The position numbers and the translations under genes are program-made. Shown here piece by piece: positions 47,848 through 59,237 of a DNA stretch of 64,000 nt. The notes under the pieces are model-generated. The model made no database searches. It saw nothing but the letters and a program-made list of their open reading frames with translations, and was not told the origin of the DNA. How positions within the stretch are numbered: the stretch's first letter is position 1; every line of letters begins with the position of its first letter. Origin of the DNA: Galeopsis tetrahit (Eukaryota > Streptophyta > Magnoliopsida > Lamiales > Lamiaceae); contig OY776129.1 of NCBI GenBank assembly GCA_963675135.1, positions 59,102,845 through 59,166,844 of the forward strand, read 5' to 3'.

Positions 47848-50711
47848 ATGCATTGCTGGTTTAGAAATAAGTCTCAGGGTCAGAATGAGAAACGTTTGTT
47901 GGGTTCTCGCCGAGCAAGGAGGCTTAGCCTGATTTCTACAAAATTGTTGTCACTTGCAGTGGCGGTGATCTTCTTGACGTATTTTTCGTATTTTGGAATA
48001 AAGATGCATTTTCATGGTGAGTGACTCGCGCAACTCCAATGTTTAGTTTGACAATATCAAATGACGATGGCTTGAACTGTCATATATCGATAGAAAGCTT
48101 TATCTTAACCAACAGTTGGAGCCTCATCTATATGTGCCATCTAATTTTAGATTTTATTTTGTTGTTTTTAATCTTTAGAGTAGGCCAGTAGGGCCATGGA
48201 GATTGAAGAAAAAGGCACCGTAGTCAATCTTGAGTTATGTTCAATGTGTATAGAATCTTGAAGAATGTACCTTATAATAATTTTGTTCCAATATTGAATT
48301 TCAGTTTGCTTGTACATGCTAATATTGGGTTTCCTTTTGTCATTATTGTAACTGATATTTTCTTTTGCATAAAAAACTAAAGACACGGTTTTGCCCTCGA
48401 AAGTTGTCAAGGAAGAATCTAAGGTGACTAATGTGGCAGAGCAACCAAGGAAGCCATTAAACACTGTACCAGCGCAACCAAGGAAGCCACACAGAGCACG
48501 TAAGAAAACAGCTGACACTTTTCAAGTAGTCATCTATAATGTTATATGGTTTCACATGCTATGAGTATGGTGAATTGTAAGCATTCACTCAATTAGTGCA
48601 GCACATGGTCATTTAAGAACTTAAAAATTTAAAAGAATAGTTTGAATGCCTACTTAAATACTCCCTGTGATGCTAACTCTTCTGTGTTCTGTTTTAAGAC
48701 AAGGAAGTGTTTGGCTCATGTGGTCTTTATCTCTGATATGAATTTTAAAACTTGTACCTGTCGAATAAAAGTTAATTTCTACCTACTTTTGTCATATTTA
48801 TCAATTAGGTCATCAACCGTGGTATGAATTATAGTAGTAAACTGATCATTATGTAACATATTTTATGCATTTATTTTGTCTCATTATTTCTTCTTTCAGG
48901 TTTCCTTCCTTGTGAGGTACCATTTCTTGATTCCATTACTTACTTCCTTGAGCCTGAGGATAATGTTAAGTTCAGTCGTTTCTCCTTGGGGTACGTTGAA
49001 AGAGAGAAGGGGACCTTCCCTAGTGAAGCACGATTTGGTGGGCATCAAACTCTTAGAGATAGAGAGAAGTCCTACCATGCAACAAATCAAACAATTCATT
49101 GTGGCTTTGTGAGTGGGCCTGATGGATTTCCAAGCACTGGTTTTGATTTGGATGAGGAGGACAAGAAATATATGAATGCATGTAAAATTGTTGTATCTTC
49201 ATGCATCTTTGGAAGCTCTGATTTTCTGAGAAGACCAACTGCCAAATTGGTAACAACCTATGCCTTTTGGAAGTACATCTTGTCCCTTTTATCACATTAT
49301 TTATATTGTTACCTGGTATTATAACAGTGTAATTTTTGCATATATGCCTTTTTGAGTGAATGCTTTTCTACATCCTTTGAAGTGAGGAGAATCTTTCAAC
49401 ATGTTGTTGCCTTTTTTAAGAAAAAATACTTATTTAGTGGGGTATGAGGCAAGGAGTCCACTAATTTGATAAAATAGCTTATACTTTTTTTTTACTAAAA
49501 TCACATGTATCTTTAAATTGATGTTTTACTAACAAGTAAGCATACATTTATTCATCAACTCACTGTGTGAGAGCTAAGGCAGTCCCTTCAATATGTGTTT
49601 TGTGCTTATCTTGGCTTGATGCAGAACTTATTAATTGCAGATGAGTGAATACTCCAAGAAAAATGTTTGTTTTGTTATGTTTGTCGATGAGCAAACTTTA
49701 GCAAAGCTCTCAGTGGAGGGAAACATTCCAGATAAAAGTGGAAACATTGGGTTATGGAAGATAGTTGTTGTAAAGAACTTACCATATGCAGATATGCGAA
49801 AAACTGGAAAAGTGCCAAAATTTTTATCTCATCGCCTTTTCCCTTCGTCTAGGTGATCCTCAGACCATAGAGTGTTAATTAATATTATTCATTTTTTTTT
49901 CTGACAATACATCAATATTAGTTGGTAACACCTTAATACTTAATTTTTTTATGGTAGGTATTCAATTTGGCTTGATAGTAAATTGCGACTAAATGCTGAC
50001 CCAATGCTGATCATTGAGTACTTTTTGTGGCGTTCGGGATCAGAGTTTGCTATTTCAAATCATTATAGTCGGCACTGTGTTTGGGAGGAGGCACTCCAAA
50101 ATAAGAGGCTAAACAAGTACAATCACTCTCTTATTGATAAGCAGTTCCATTTTTATCAGTCTGATGGTCTCACCAAGTATGAATCATCCGACCCTAGTAT
50201 CCTTCTACCAAGCTGTGAGTAACTTGATTTTCTTTCTACGATTGCTTCTTCTCCCGCTCTGCCCTGCCCCCTTTTCTCTTTTCCTGATTTTGCAATTTAC
50301 TTGAATTGTTATTGTTTGTAGTTGTGCCTGAAGGGTCATTTATTGTGAGGGCACATACACCAATGTCAAATTTGTTTACATGCCTTTGGTTCAATGAAGT
50401 TGATCGGTTCACATCATGTGATCAGCTGAGCTTTGCATATACTTACTTGAAGTTAAAAAGACTGAATCCCGATAAACACTTCTATCTAAACATGTTTAAG
50501 GTGAGCAACTGATGCGGCTAATCTATTATGAGTAAACACTGGAATCAAATTGCTGTATAAAATGGACTGCCTTATAATTTCCTGATTATTTTTGCCTCAT
50601 AATGTGTATTTCAGAATCTAGTTGTTCTAAGATGGGGATTCACATACTATTTTGCAGGATTGTGAACGCAGAGCAATTACAAAGCTATTTCATCATAGAA
50701 CGGACACATAG
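47848..50711 (+). CDS. DUF616 membrane protein, TOD1/MUCI70-like
   Basis: Seven exons: 47848-48016, 48383-48499, 48900-49249, 49641-49852, 49958-50214, 50322-50500, 50658-50711; 445 residues. Family PF04765 (DUF616), which holds Arabidopsis TOD1, described as a Golgi alkaline ceramidase, and MUCI70, a putative glycosyltransferase in mucilage and pectin synthesis; the length is nearer TOD1. Seen: basic N-tail, single signal-anchor at about 33-50 (LLSLAVAVIFLTYFSYFG), a short Pro/Lys linker with two QPRKP repeats, FLPCEVPFLDS, TIHCGFVSGPDGF, CKIVVSSCIFGSSD, NVCFVMFVDEQTL, YSIWLDSKLRLNADP (a possible metal- or sugar-binding acidic pair), EFAISNHYSRHCVWEE and IVRAHTPMSNLFTCLWFNEV. All junctions keep frame. 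Its promoter, leader and first 13 codons are duplicated at 52709-54366. Confidence 0.88.
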
Positions 50712-51212
50712 ATATTCTGTGAATATTAGCTAGGTATCAAGGGTAAACTCTTTCCACGTTTCTAGTCTTTCATCATCTTCATGCCAATGACTAAACTTCA
50801 TGTCGAGCTATAAAATCTGGTCAGTGCGTGTTTACTCTACGGAGCTTTTGGTGTTGTGAATTTGCATTTGATGGAAGTAGTGAATGTGAAAGGTCTTTGA
50901 CTCTGGAGCATCATAACGTGTGTTTTTTTGGCGACAACAGCCGAGTTGATGCTTTGATTAGGCTACGTTAAGTGTTGTGGTTCAAACTATTTTGTAAAGG
51001 AAGTTTGTAAACCATGTTTTTCCATGTAAAATAGGGAATGTTAGCATCAACCTGGATGTGCTGCCGGAAATCCAAATCAAGCTGGTGGACAGTCTCATGG
51101 ATTGAGATCCGTGAGACAGGTCTACCTTGATCCGATGTAAAAAGTGATAATGTTTAAGTAAAAAAATGATAATCACTTTTGTTAAAATAATTATCAATTT
51201 TTACTTATAAAA

Positions 51213-52213
51213 CGTTAAGATGCCTGAGGCAGAGAATAAACTAATAAAACGTTACTCCCTTCATCCCACTATAAGTTTCTTGTTGCTTTTGGCCATAGAG
51301 ATTAAGGAGTATGATAAAATAATAGATGTAGTACAAGTGATGTGATTGGGAGAGAGAATGTAATAGATGGAGTATGATAAAATAGTTGGAGATGAGATAG
51401 GCCACTTGAAGTAGGAAACTTATAGTGGGTCGAACCAAATAGTAAAAAGGGGAAACTTAGAGTAGGACGGAGGGAGTATAAGGAGATGAGGTAGGCCACC
51501 TGAAGTAAATATTCAATACCAACATCCAGTTGTGTGAGATTGATGAGAAGCATGACCAGCAAGTGTTTAATGTCACAGTCGAGTGTGTACAGTATATCCA
51601 TCACAGTTTTGATGACATCCAGCTTAACCATCTTTTCTGCTAAATCCGGAACTTGTGACAAATTGACAAGGGCTTCTGCTGCAGGTTCGGATACTTCCTG
51701 AAGTAATAAATCAAATCAAGATTTTAAAAAAAGTGTAAAACACATGATTGTTCTAAACCTCCATTTTCCATTAATTACATTCAGCAAACCAGGAAGACCA
51801 TTTATCACTTCCACACTAGTCATTATTGTACTACTAAGGATTACACTATTTACAACTTACAAGTACAATAGAAGTCGTGTAATGGTAAAGACATGAAAAA
51901 AAAAAATGAAGCCCAAAAGGTTACAAAATGTTTAATTTGTGCATAGGAGATAAGTACTCTAGATTGCACATGCCAAGAAGTGAAGAAACTCAAGAGACAA
52001 AGTTCTTTCACATTTCAACTACAGAAAGATGAAAAATACAACAACATGAGGCACAATCATTCTTCACGAATCTCCCTCATTTTCCATAGCCTCGTTCTTC
52101 TTTTTCACTATTTGAAACTTCACAAAAATGATAGGCCTTAATTCTTAATACTGTCAACTTTTTTTATATCTTAATCCTCTGCCAAAAATATATTTTGCAT
52201 TTATGCATATAAT
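51213..52213 (-). pseudogene. Duplicated HGH1 fragment (exon 3 and introns)
   Basis: Collinear with about 23560-24594: part of intron 3 including the Stowaway MITE, all of exon 3 (51500-51697, 198 nt, still open) and most of intron 2. Exon 3 has one clear residue change, IEYLLQ for IESLLQ. No other HGH1 exon follows, so it cannot give a working protein. It marks the left edge of the mosaic duplication, about 500 bp past the DUF616 stop codon. Confidence 0.92.
51255..51476. mobile_element. Stowaway-like MITE, duplicated copy
   Basis: Counterpart of 23599-23819 with the same TA-flanked ends (CTCCCTTCATCCCAC at left, GACGGAGGGAG at right). Copied together with the HGH1 intron rather than inserted anew. 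Confidence 0.8.
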
Positions 52214-52708
52214 GAGGATTGTTGGTTTTATTTAGTGTAGTTGAATTTGAAGGGGAAAAGATTATCACGTTCTGTACTGTTTGCAAAATTTTACTTAGAT
52301 TTGGATTTAATTTATGTCCGCTGCTAAGCTGCGCACTTAGATAAATGTCATATATCTTATGATATTCAGCTATGAATGTTTTACTGCCTTTAGGATGTAC
52401 TTATAATTTATTTTTTACCACAATCTAATTGTACTTCAAATTTCAAATTAAAACTGTAATCTTAGTTTGTGTTTGATTGAGGGGATTTGATTTGAGTAAG
52501 TATTTTAAATGAAATTATTTAAAAATAGATGAATTTTAAATGACTTGGTTTTAGTGAAGATTTAAAATTCTCTCAATTTTGACTAAAAAGTGTGTGAGCA
52601 AAAATTTAAGTATTTAAAATCCATTCATAATCCAAATAAGTGGGGTGGATTTGGATGGTGGATTTAAAATCCATAAATCAAATTTCTCCATCCAAATGGA
52701 GCCTTACA
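52214..52708. other. Spacer of unknown origin in the mosaic duplicate
   Basis: About 495 bp between the HGH1 fragment and the DUF616 promoter copy, with no counterpart found elsewhere in this window. Contains repeated AAAATCCA / TGGATTT words, perhaps a decayed MITE. No gene seen. Confidence 0.5.
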
Positions 52709-52765
52709 TATTTTGAGATTTGAAGAATATAAACAAAGCTGGTTAACGTGATATTTACAATTTGC

Positions 52766-52897
52766 GACAAAGTGGGATAGCTCAAGTGGTTAGAGCACCA
52801 CTACCTAGGCCTTAGGTCAGGTCCTGGGTTCGAGTCATGGGGAGGGGAGAGTCATGGGGAGAGGAAAAAGGGATGGGTATTTAACTTCCATCAAAAA
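52766..52897 (+). mobile_element. tRNA-derived SINE
   Basis: 132 bp flanked by perfect 18-bp duplications GTGATATTTACAATTTGC (52748-52765, 52898-52915). The paralogous site at 43066-43083 has the sequence once, uninterrupted. The head resembles a tRNA: GGGATAGCTCAAGTGGTTAG with A box at 52778-52789 and B box GGTTCGAGTC at 52827-52836. It ends in five A. Typical Pol III SINE. Confidence 0.9.
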
Positions 52898-53564
52898 GTG
52901 ATATTTACAATTTGCAAACTTAGTTTTCTTTTAATAATAAAATCAAACCTCACGTATAGTTTTTATAAGCATAAAAATTATATGAAATATAAGTAATTAG
53001 AGTAAAATGAGCTAAAAAATTTACATGTAAAATAGTGAATTTTTAAAAATCATCTCAATTAGACATATTTCATGTGTAGAATATTTCACACTATACTTAA
53101 TGTATTTTAGTGAGCATAATAAAATTGTACTTCGGAGAAAAATGAGATCATTAGAGAAATCGCGTGTTTTAAAAAAGTAATTTAGTATTCCGAGGACTGA
53201 GATATATATCTTCGATATTAAAGGGGAATTGTAACAATTGTTGATTTATAAATTTGTTATATAATCATTTAGAATAATATGAGGGTTCAAGTGTTATAAT
53301 TGATTGTTGAGGGGTGAGCCGCCAAATAATGAAAGTTGAAGCATCAAGTTGAGATTTATGCAAAATGTAAATTTACAGAAAGATCTTGCTGCATCCCACA
53401 TCATTCGCCGCGGCTTTTTTCTTCGATATTGTTGCGCGTTGCATTTCGAATCTCCAATGAGGTAGAAAGCTTTTCACATCTTCTGCCAAATTTGTTTTTT
53501 CCTTTTGAGGCAATTTTTCTTATTAAATCCGTGCTCATTTTGAACAGCAATATCCCTGTACATG

Positions 53565-53568
<4 letters not shown>

Positions 53569-53606
<38 letters not shown>
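53569..53606 (+). repeat. (AG)19 microsatellite
   Basis: Nineteen AG units in the duplicated leader region. The parent locus (47137-47147) has only CAGAGAAAGAG there, so the run grew after duplication. Confidence 0.95.
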
Positions 53607-53609
<3 letters not shown>

Positions 53610-54327
53610 GCATAATGTTACTAGTCGTCTTTCTGTGGTTTAATTTCGTAAACCCTAAGCTGCAAGACGTTAATATTAGCGATTTTTCACAATTTTAGTC
53701 ATTTTCTACGGCGTTTTGCTTGTCCTGTATGAGTTTTCATGTTTCGAGAGTGTAGATTGTTATGATCCGATGCTGTAACTTGCATTCTAGATGCTTCTTC
53801 AGAGTATCTAGATGTTAATCAAGTGCAAATTGACAGTGATTGAGTTTTCTTAAGGATTTTTTTTTCTGGAACAATGTTGGAGATTGTGAAAGTGGTAAGT
53901 GTAGATTCCTTATGTAGGCATCCGATTCCTAAGCTGACACTTTGAATGTGTGAATATGGGCTATTGAGACTGATTGCAGCATACTCAATAGGAAATTTTT
54001 TTAGCATACTCAATAGGAAAATTTTGGTTGAGGAGGTTAATAATGAAAAGTGTAGACTCGAGCACTTTTAGTTGATTTTATGTAAATATTTTTATAAGAG
54101 ATAATTAGGGTATCTATTGTAGGGAGTTTTCGCCTTTTAAGCTTCTAATCTAACACGTGAAGATTTTTCTAAGCTTCTAGACCAGCATTGATATATATAT
54201 AAACTTTATCTTGTGTACATCTAGTAATGTGTTTTCATATCTTGCAGATGAGCTGCATCATAGTTGAGGTTTCAAAGATATATCTTAATGACTCAGTTAA
54301 GAAATACTGAGTCTCACCTCAGAGAAG

Positions 54328-54399
54328 ATGCATTGCTGGTTTAGAAATAAGTCTCAGAGTCAGAACATGTTGCAATCTTTTCTTGAGTTGTTCGCCTAA
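54328..54399 (+). CDS. Chimeric upstream ORF at duplication junction
   Basis: The DUF616 start codon and the next 12 codons (MHCWFRNKSQSQN) read across the junction into the HAD leader, where ten more codons (MLQSFLELFA) are followed by TAA. It ends 17 bases before the HAD copy B start codon. Coding value is unlikely; the interest is as an upstream frame in a promoter-swapped message. Confidence 0.45.
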   Translation: MHCWFRNKSQSQNMLQSFLELFA

Positions 54400-54416
54400 T
54401 TCGTGAATTAGTAGTA

Positions 54417-56145
54417 ATGGAGGCCTCAATTCTCTTCAGGGCCTTTAAACCCTTCAATATCAAGCGATGCTCTTCCCTCCCCAGAATGCACGCAGGTGAA
54501 TCATGGTTGCGCCGCCGCGGGAATTGACTTGACTACGATTATTTCTTTTCTTTATTTCACCGCCGTAAACTTGTCTCTCTGTTGGCAGGTAATCAAGGAA
54601 AGTTGAAAAGGCCATATGATGGATTATTGTTAGATGCAGGGGGCACACTCCTGCAGTTAGCAAAACCGGTAGCAGAAACTTACTTGACCATTGGCAAAAA
54701 ATATGGTTAGTTTATATAATAAATCTCCATTTTCTTATGAATAATGATGAATTCATGTAAGCAGCATTTAAATGATTTGTTTGTATAATCAAATGTGTGT
54801 GGTGAATGATGATACTATGCTGAATTCTTGTGAACTACAGGCCTGCAATCTACTTCAGCTGATATAAAACAAGGTTTCAAGAGAGCTTTTTCTGCTCCCT
54901 GGCCTGACAAACTACGGTACCAGGTTGCAAGATATTCTTAGCTTAGCTTAGAAATATGTATGTATATGGAGGGGGTTAGGTGCAGCATGGCTAAATGAAC
55001 CTTAACGAATGATGCAAGATTTTGATCAATTCAAATGTTTGTAGCTGCATCTATTCTATTCTATTCAATGTAGCTACTTGTTTATTTGTTGGAAATATAT
55101 TCGAGTGGAGGATTTTGTAGAGATTTGAAGCACATTGTGAGCTCTTTTACTGATGTATTGAGTTGGACAGGGTGATGGTAAACCATTTTGGAGACTCGTT
55201 GTGTCTGAAGCCACCGGCTGTGACAATGCAAATTACTTTGAAGAAGTATATGAGGTATGCTTTCCAATGATGTATCAAAGAATGTCAGGAATTTGGAAGT
55301 TTTACTGAACCTTAGATTTTTATTGAATATGTATTTTGATCAGTACTATGCCAATGGTGAGGCATGGCATCTCCCTGAAGGAGCTCATGAAACAATGTTA
55401 TGTCTGAAAGATTATGGAGGTTTATCTTCATTACTTGTGCATATACTGTCTTGTCTTGATTTAATAGTGTTACTTACAGGATTTATATATTTCACCTGAA
55501 TAATTTGTGCAGTTAAACTAGCTGTTGTGTCCAACTTCGACTCTCGATTGAGGAAACTACTCAAGGACCTTAATGTATTACATCTGTGAGTCTCTAAGGT
55601 TTTCTTTTGGGTAATAGTTATTTGTTGGTATCTGTTCGTATAACTCCATTTTAGGGCTTCGATCTTGACATAGGAGTTCATCTTTGCTTTAGGTTTGATG
55701 CTGTTATTATATCATCAGAGGTTGGATATGAGAAACCAGATGAGGAGATATTTAGTGCTGCTTTAGGTAAGGCTAAACTTCCATGTCCCGTCCAAAGGAC
55801 GTTGTTAGACGTCTGATTTTTGGATCATAATATACGTACACTGCCAATGTAGATGAGATGTGTGTAGAGGCCAAGAGAGCAGTTCATGTTGGAGATGATG
55901 CAAAGGCAGACAAGGCAGGGGCAAATGCCGTTGGAATTGACTGCTGGTGGGTCTTTTACAATATTAAAACGCTCAAACATTCGATTTCCTGTTTAATTTC
56001 CACGTGTTTTAGAATAGATATGCAGAAGATTGACCATAAACTTGGTTATTCTTCTTATATGGATGAATATGCATGCAGGTTATGGGGGAAGGATGTGAAT
56101 AACTTTTCAGACATACAAAATCGAATCCTTGTATCAGACTCTTAA
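54417..56145 (+). CDS. HAD-family hydrolase, copy B (promoter-swapped)
   Basis: Nine exons: 54417-54495, 54589-54705, 54841-54923, 55171-55254, 55344-55419, 55513-55585, 55693-55766, 55853-55946, 56079-56145; 248 residues, all splice sites and frames intact. Nearly identical to copy A: motif I LLLDAGGTLLQ, VVSNFDSR, GYEKPDE and HVGDDAKAD are kept. Differences include a shorter N-tail (SSLPRMHA), KRPYDG for KRAYDG, PDKL for PEKL, EMCVE for EICVE and KDVNNF for KDLNNF. The 88-bp donor duplication of copy A is absent. Upstream lies the duplicated DUF616 promoter and leader instead of its own, so expression should follow the DUF616 gene unless the two upstream frames silence it. Function as for copy A. 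Confidence 0.9.
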
Positions 56146-56284
56146 CCGTTGCATTTGCCAATGTCCCAGACCAAATCTGCTTGTCCGTCCACTATACGCC
56201 GTTCCTGGATTTTCGGATGCTGTATTGGGCCACGGGCCCCAACATTTAGCCATATTTTTCTACTAACTTAATGCATCTATGTGG

Positions 56285-56757
56285 ATTTTCTGCTTGTAGT
56301 ATTTTTCTAACACATCTTTCTCCTGGAGGTAACATAACAACATCATTACCTTATCCAGAATTACCTCAATGTCCTCTTCTTTCACTCCCTTCAGTCCTTT
56401 CCTCAGTTTATCATCCACAAACAATGATATATACTCCGGAGAACGGGGATTCAAATTGATAAAAAATTCGAAAGAAGAATTCAAGGCATTCTGGATGGTC
56501 TTGTCATTGTTGAATGCCGGGCTTATAATCTTATCATATTTATCCCTTTTCTCAAGGAGACTCTCCACAAACTCCACTAGGTTCTTCGATATTTCAGGAT
56601 CTGTAACGACCTGTTTACTTGTATCTCTGATGTGAGATGTCATTACATCCCTGATTGTCGAGAGCCCATCAGAAACACGTCTGAATAAGTTGCACGTTCT
56701 ACCCAAGTCATCAAACTTATCATCCAGAAGCATCTTAACCAAGCCAGAATTCTCCAT
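56285..56757 (-). pseudogene. Internal fragment of a CUL3-type cullin
   Basis: An open minus-strand frame begins MENSGLVKMLLDDKFDDLGR, includes LFRRVSDGLSTIRDVMTSH, FEFFINLNPRSPEYISLFVDD, KLRKGLKGVKEEDIEVILDK and LLCYLQEKDVLEKYYKQ, then runs into HAD-downstream DNA and stops at 56263. This is the mid cullin-repeat part of CUL3, the scaffold of BTB ubiquitin ligases. Both the BTB-binding N-terminus and the RBX-binding C-terminal half are missing. The frame has no stop over about 157 codons, so the fragment is young. Its junction at 56285 falls exactly where copy A and copy B stop matching. Confidence 0.85.
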
Positions 56758-56805
56758 GTGAACTAATCTTATAACGCAAGAAACTTACATAAAAATTAGC
56801 TATTG

Positions 56806-56846
56806 ATGCGGGTTCGGGTTTTTACCCATTCCATTGCCAATCCTAA
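56806..56846 (-). mobile_element. Terminal fragment of the hAT family
   Basis: Reversed it reads AGGATTGGCAATGGAATGGG followed by TAAAAACCCGAACCCGCATC, matching the start of the hAT element at 43353. Only one end is present. It lies about 50 bp past the CUL3 fragment. Confidence 0.65.
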
Positions 56847-58219
56847 GTATGTGGTGAGAAGTTATAAATTAGCTATTGATAATATAATTTAAATGCATAT
56901 AAACTTACATAAAAATTCCATTCAGATACCTTCCCTTTCATTTTCTCCATATAAGAAATGAACAAACGAAATCAAAGAACGCAAGAAACACACCTCATCA
57001 AATAACCACTTACAAATACTAGCACAGGGTCAAACTCAGCTACATACAGGGATCCAATGCTCTAATTCATAAATCAAAACAAGCATAATCGCAAGTAAAA
57101 AACACAACTAATCTTTAGCCTACTTACTTCACCGACGACTGATGCTACCAACAGATACACTAAACTAAAAAAATATACTTCAAAGATGAAAAAATTTGCA
57201 AAAAAAAAAATCGCATAAAACCTGTATAATTCCTCGAATAGCTTGGATAATAATAGGGTCTATTTTACTTTTTTTTTTCCTGCTGTAAAAATACTGTTGT
57301 CAGTGTATACACACAATATTGGGGGATTATAAAAAAAGGGTCTCAACTTTTCACCTATATCAAAATATTTCATTTTAAAGTTAAGAGAAATTTTTGAAAA
57401 AATGTCATTTTTTTTGTCTACAACTTCACCGAAATCAATCATCCACATGTCAAACACATAATAAAAAATGACGTAATCTAGATGATCATAGCAACTTTAA
57501 CTTGGACCGTGAAAAAATAGATGTATCCCATATAAAGTAAACAAACATATTGAAGGCAGGGATTGCAATATCATTTTTGAAAGATGTTAAATTTAATTTG
57601 GACCGTGAACGTACTAATTAATTCTCGAATTTTTTTATTGATCAGTCAACTTAACCTGAGATCACACATTTTTCTTTGTTTTTTTATAAGCAATTGAAAT
57701 GTATAGTATTTATAAAATTAGTCATTTCAAAGTTAAATGATTTAATGCTTGATATAATTCATATTGCAATAACAGAATAAAGCAATAATGACATAGTTAT
57801 GTTGTTCATCTATAAAATCATGATAATTTTATTAATATACATAACAATGTATATACAAAACGTTACATTTTCTACATTTGGATTAGTTTTTGTGATGCTG
57901 CACTGAAACTTAAGACTCATGAATGATCAATGTTGAACTTAAGTTTAGAGATGCAAAAGAAAAGACAAAGAGAACGAAGGTATTACACATATAAATCATT
58001 TGTACATTTCAAAATTATTATAAAAAAACATTACTTGAAAGTAGACATTTTTCAAGTAAAAAGAAAATCTGAGTATCACAATATACCCAGTTATTTAACA
58101 ATAGAATAAAAAGATTTTACTACTTCTAACCATGGAAATTAATCAAATGTATTAAACATAATGCTTTGTAGTTTGAAGCAATCGAATATTTAAATATATT
58201 TAGAATATATATACAGTAA
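56847..58219. other. Intergenic, partly duplicated from 29690-30300
   Basis: 56847-57560 has no counterpart in the window and no gene. 57565-58219 is collinear with the DNA upstream of the first initiator tRNA. Confidence 0.6.
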
Positions 58220-58291
58220 ATCAGAGTAGTGCAGCGGAAGCGTGGTGGGCCCATAACCCACAGGTCCCAGGATCGAAACCTGGCTCTGATA
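58220..58291 (+). tRNA. Initiator tRNA-Met (CAT), diverged second copy
   Basis: Same 72-nt gene as at 30303 with two changes, G9 to A and C11 to T. The second turns a D-stem C-G pair into U-G. Both fall in the A box (TAGTGCAGCGG rather than TGGCGCAGCGG). Anticodon, T arm, B box and acceptor are unchanged. May be weakly transcribed or a pseudogene. Confidence 0.85.
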
Positions 58292-58294
58292 TTT

Positions 58295-58455
58295 GATTTT
58301 ATTTTTTATCTGAATTTTTCCCTTTTTCCGTATATAGCCCTACTACGTCGTTTTACTTATTATTTTGAATTGTAATATTGATTTTATTTTTTGTCTGAAT
58401 TTTTCCCTTTTTCCGTGTATAGCCCTACTACGTCGTTTTACTTATTATTTTGAAT
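58295..58455 (+). repeat. 85-bp tandem duplication after the tRNA
   Basis: Two adjacent copies of a unit with GATTTTATTTTTT, CCCTTTTTCCGT and CCCTACTACGTCGTTTTACT, starting at 58295 and 58380. The first copy of the tRNA has no such duplication. Includes the T runs that would stop Pol III. Confidence 0.8.
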
Positions 58456-59237
58456 AATTACAAATCCTAATTAATGGAGTTCAGTGCGTACGAACTTTAG
58501 TTTAATTCAATACGAGATTCTATTTTTCAAATTTTATTTCTTCATATTGGTAATGCATATCATATGTTCAAATTGACGTTAATTTAATTAACCCGGAGTA
58601 TAAATTTATAATATTGTATGTATTCTCAACTTAATGTAGACGTACGAACCATTATAAAATAAAAGTGCAATTTAAAAAAGTATACATGTATAGTTCAAAA
58701 ATATTTAAATTGATCAAGATTCAAGACCCCTCTAAAAATACATCCTTTTTTAGTTGAATAAGGTTTTCGAATGCGAAGAAAATGCAAGTAGTGAATATGT
58801 TTAATAGATTAAAATTGACTTCACTTGCAATTAAATTCATTAAGTTTGAGCTCAATCATTAATATGTTATGATTATTAGCTCACAAACACTCTAATTTTA
58901 CCTCAAAATAAGTGTTTAGATTGAAGTTGAAACACAATCAATGAACTAACCTACGTGATGTACATTTACTTTGAAATTTAAAATTAATTTTAAAATTCTA
59001 CATGACTACATCCACTTTGAGGCCCTCAAAACTTCAATAATTCGAAAAATCCTAATCTGCTCGATCATGACAAGTATCAAAAAACTGTTTTTTGCTGGAG
59101 TTTGAAGCTATTTAAGTCACAAAGCTCAATTGCAGTTTTTCTGACTGGTTTCAAGTCTACCACATGGGCAATCAATTGCAGCAAACCACACCATAAAAGA
59201 CTAAATCAAACTCAAGTTATGAGTTGTTGAAGTATGC

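Larger units (their letters stand above)
52709..54366 (+). promoter_or_regulatory. Duplicated DUF616 promoter, leader and first codons
   Basis: Collinear with 43017-47893 once the two transposon insertions there (43149-45491 and 45729-46776) are removed. Includes the promoter, leader exon, leader intron, the 20-codon uORF and the ATG plus 12 codons of the DUF616 frame. It stops at about 54366 and joins directly to the 5' part of HAD copy B. It carries its own SINE insertion and an AG microsatellite expansion. Confidence 0.88.
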
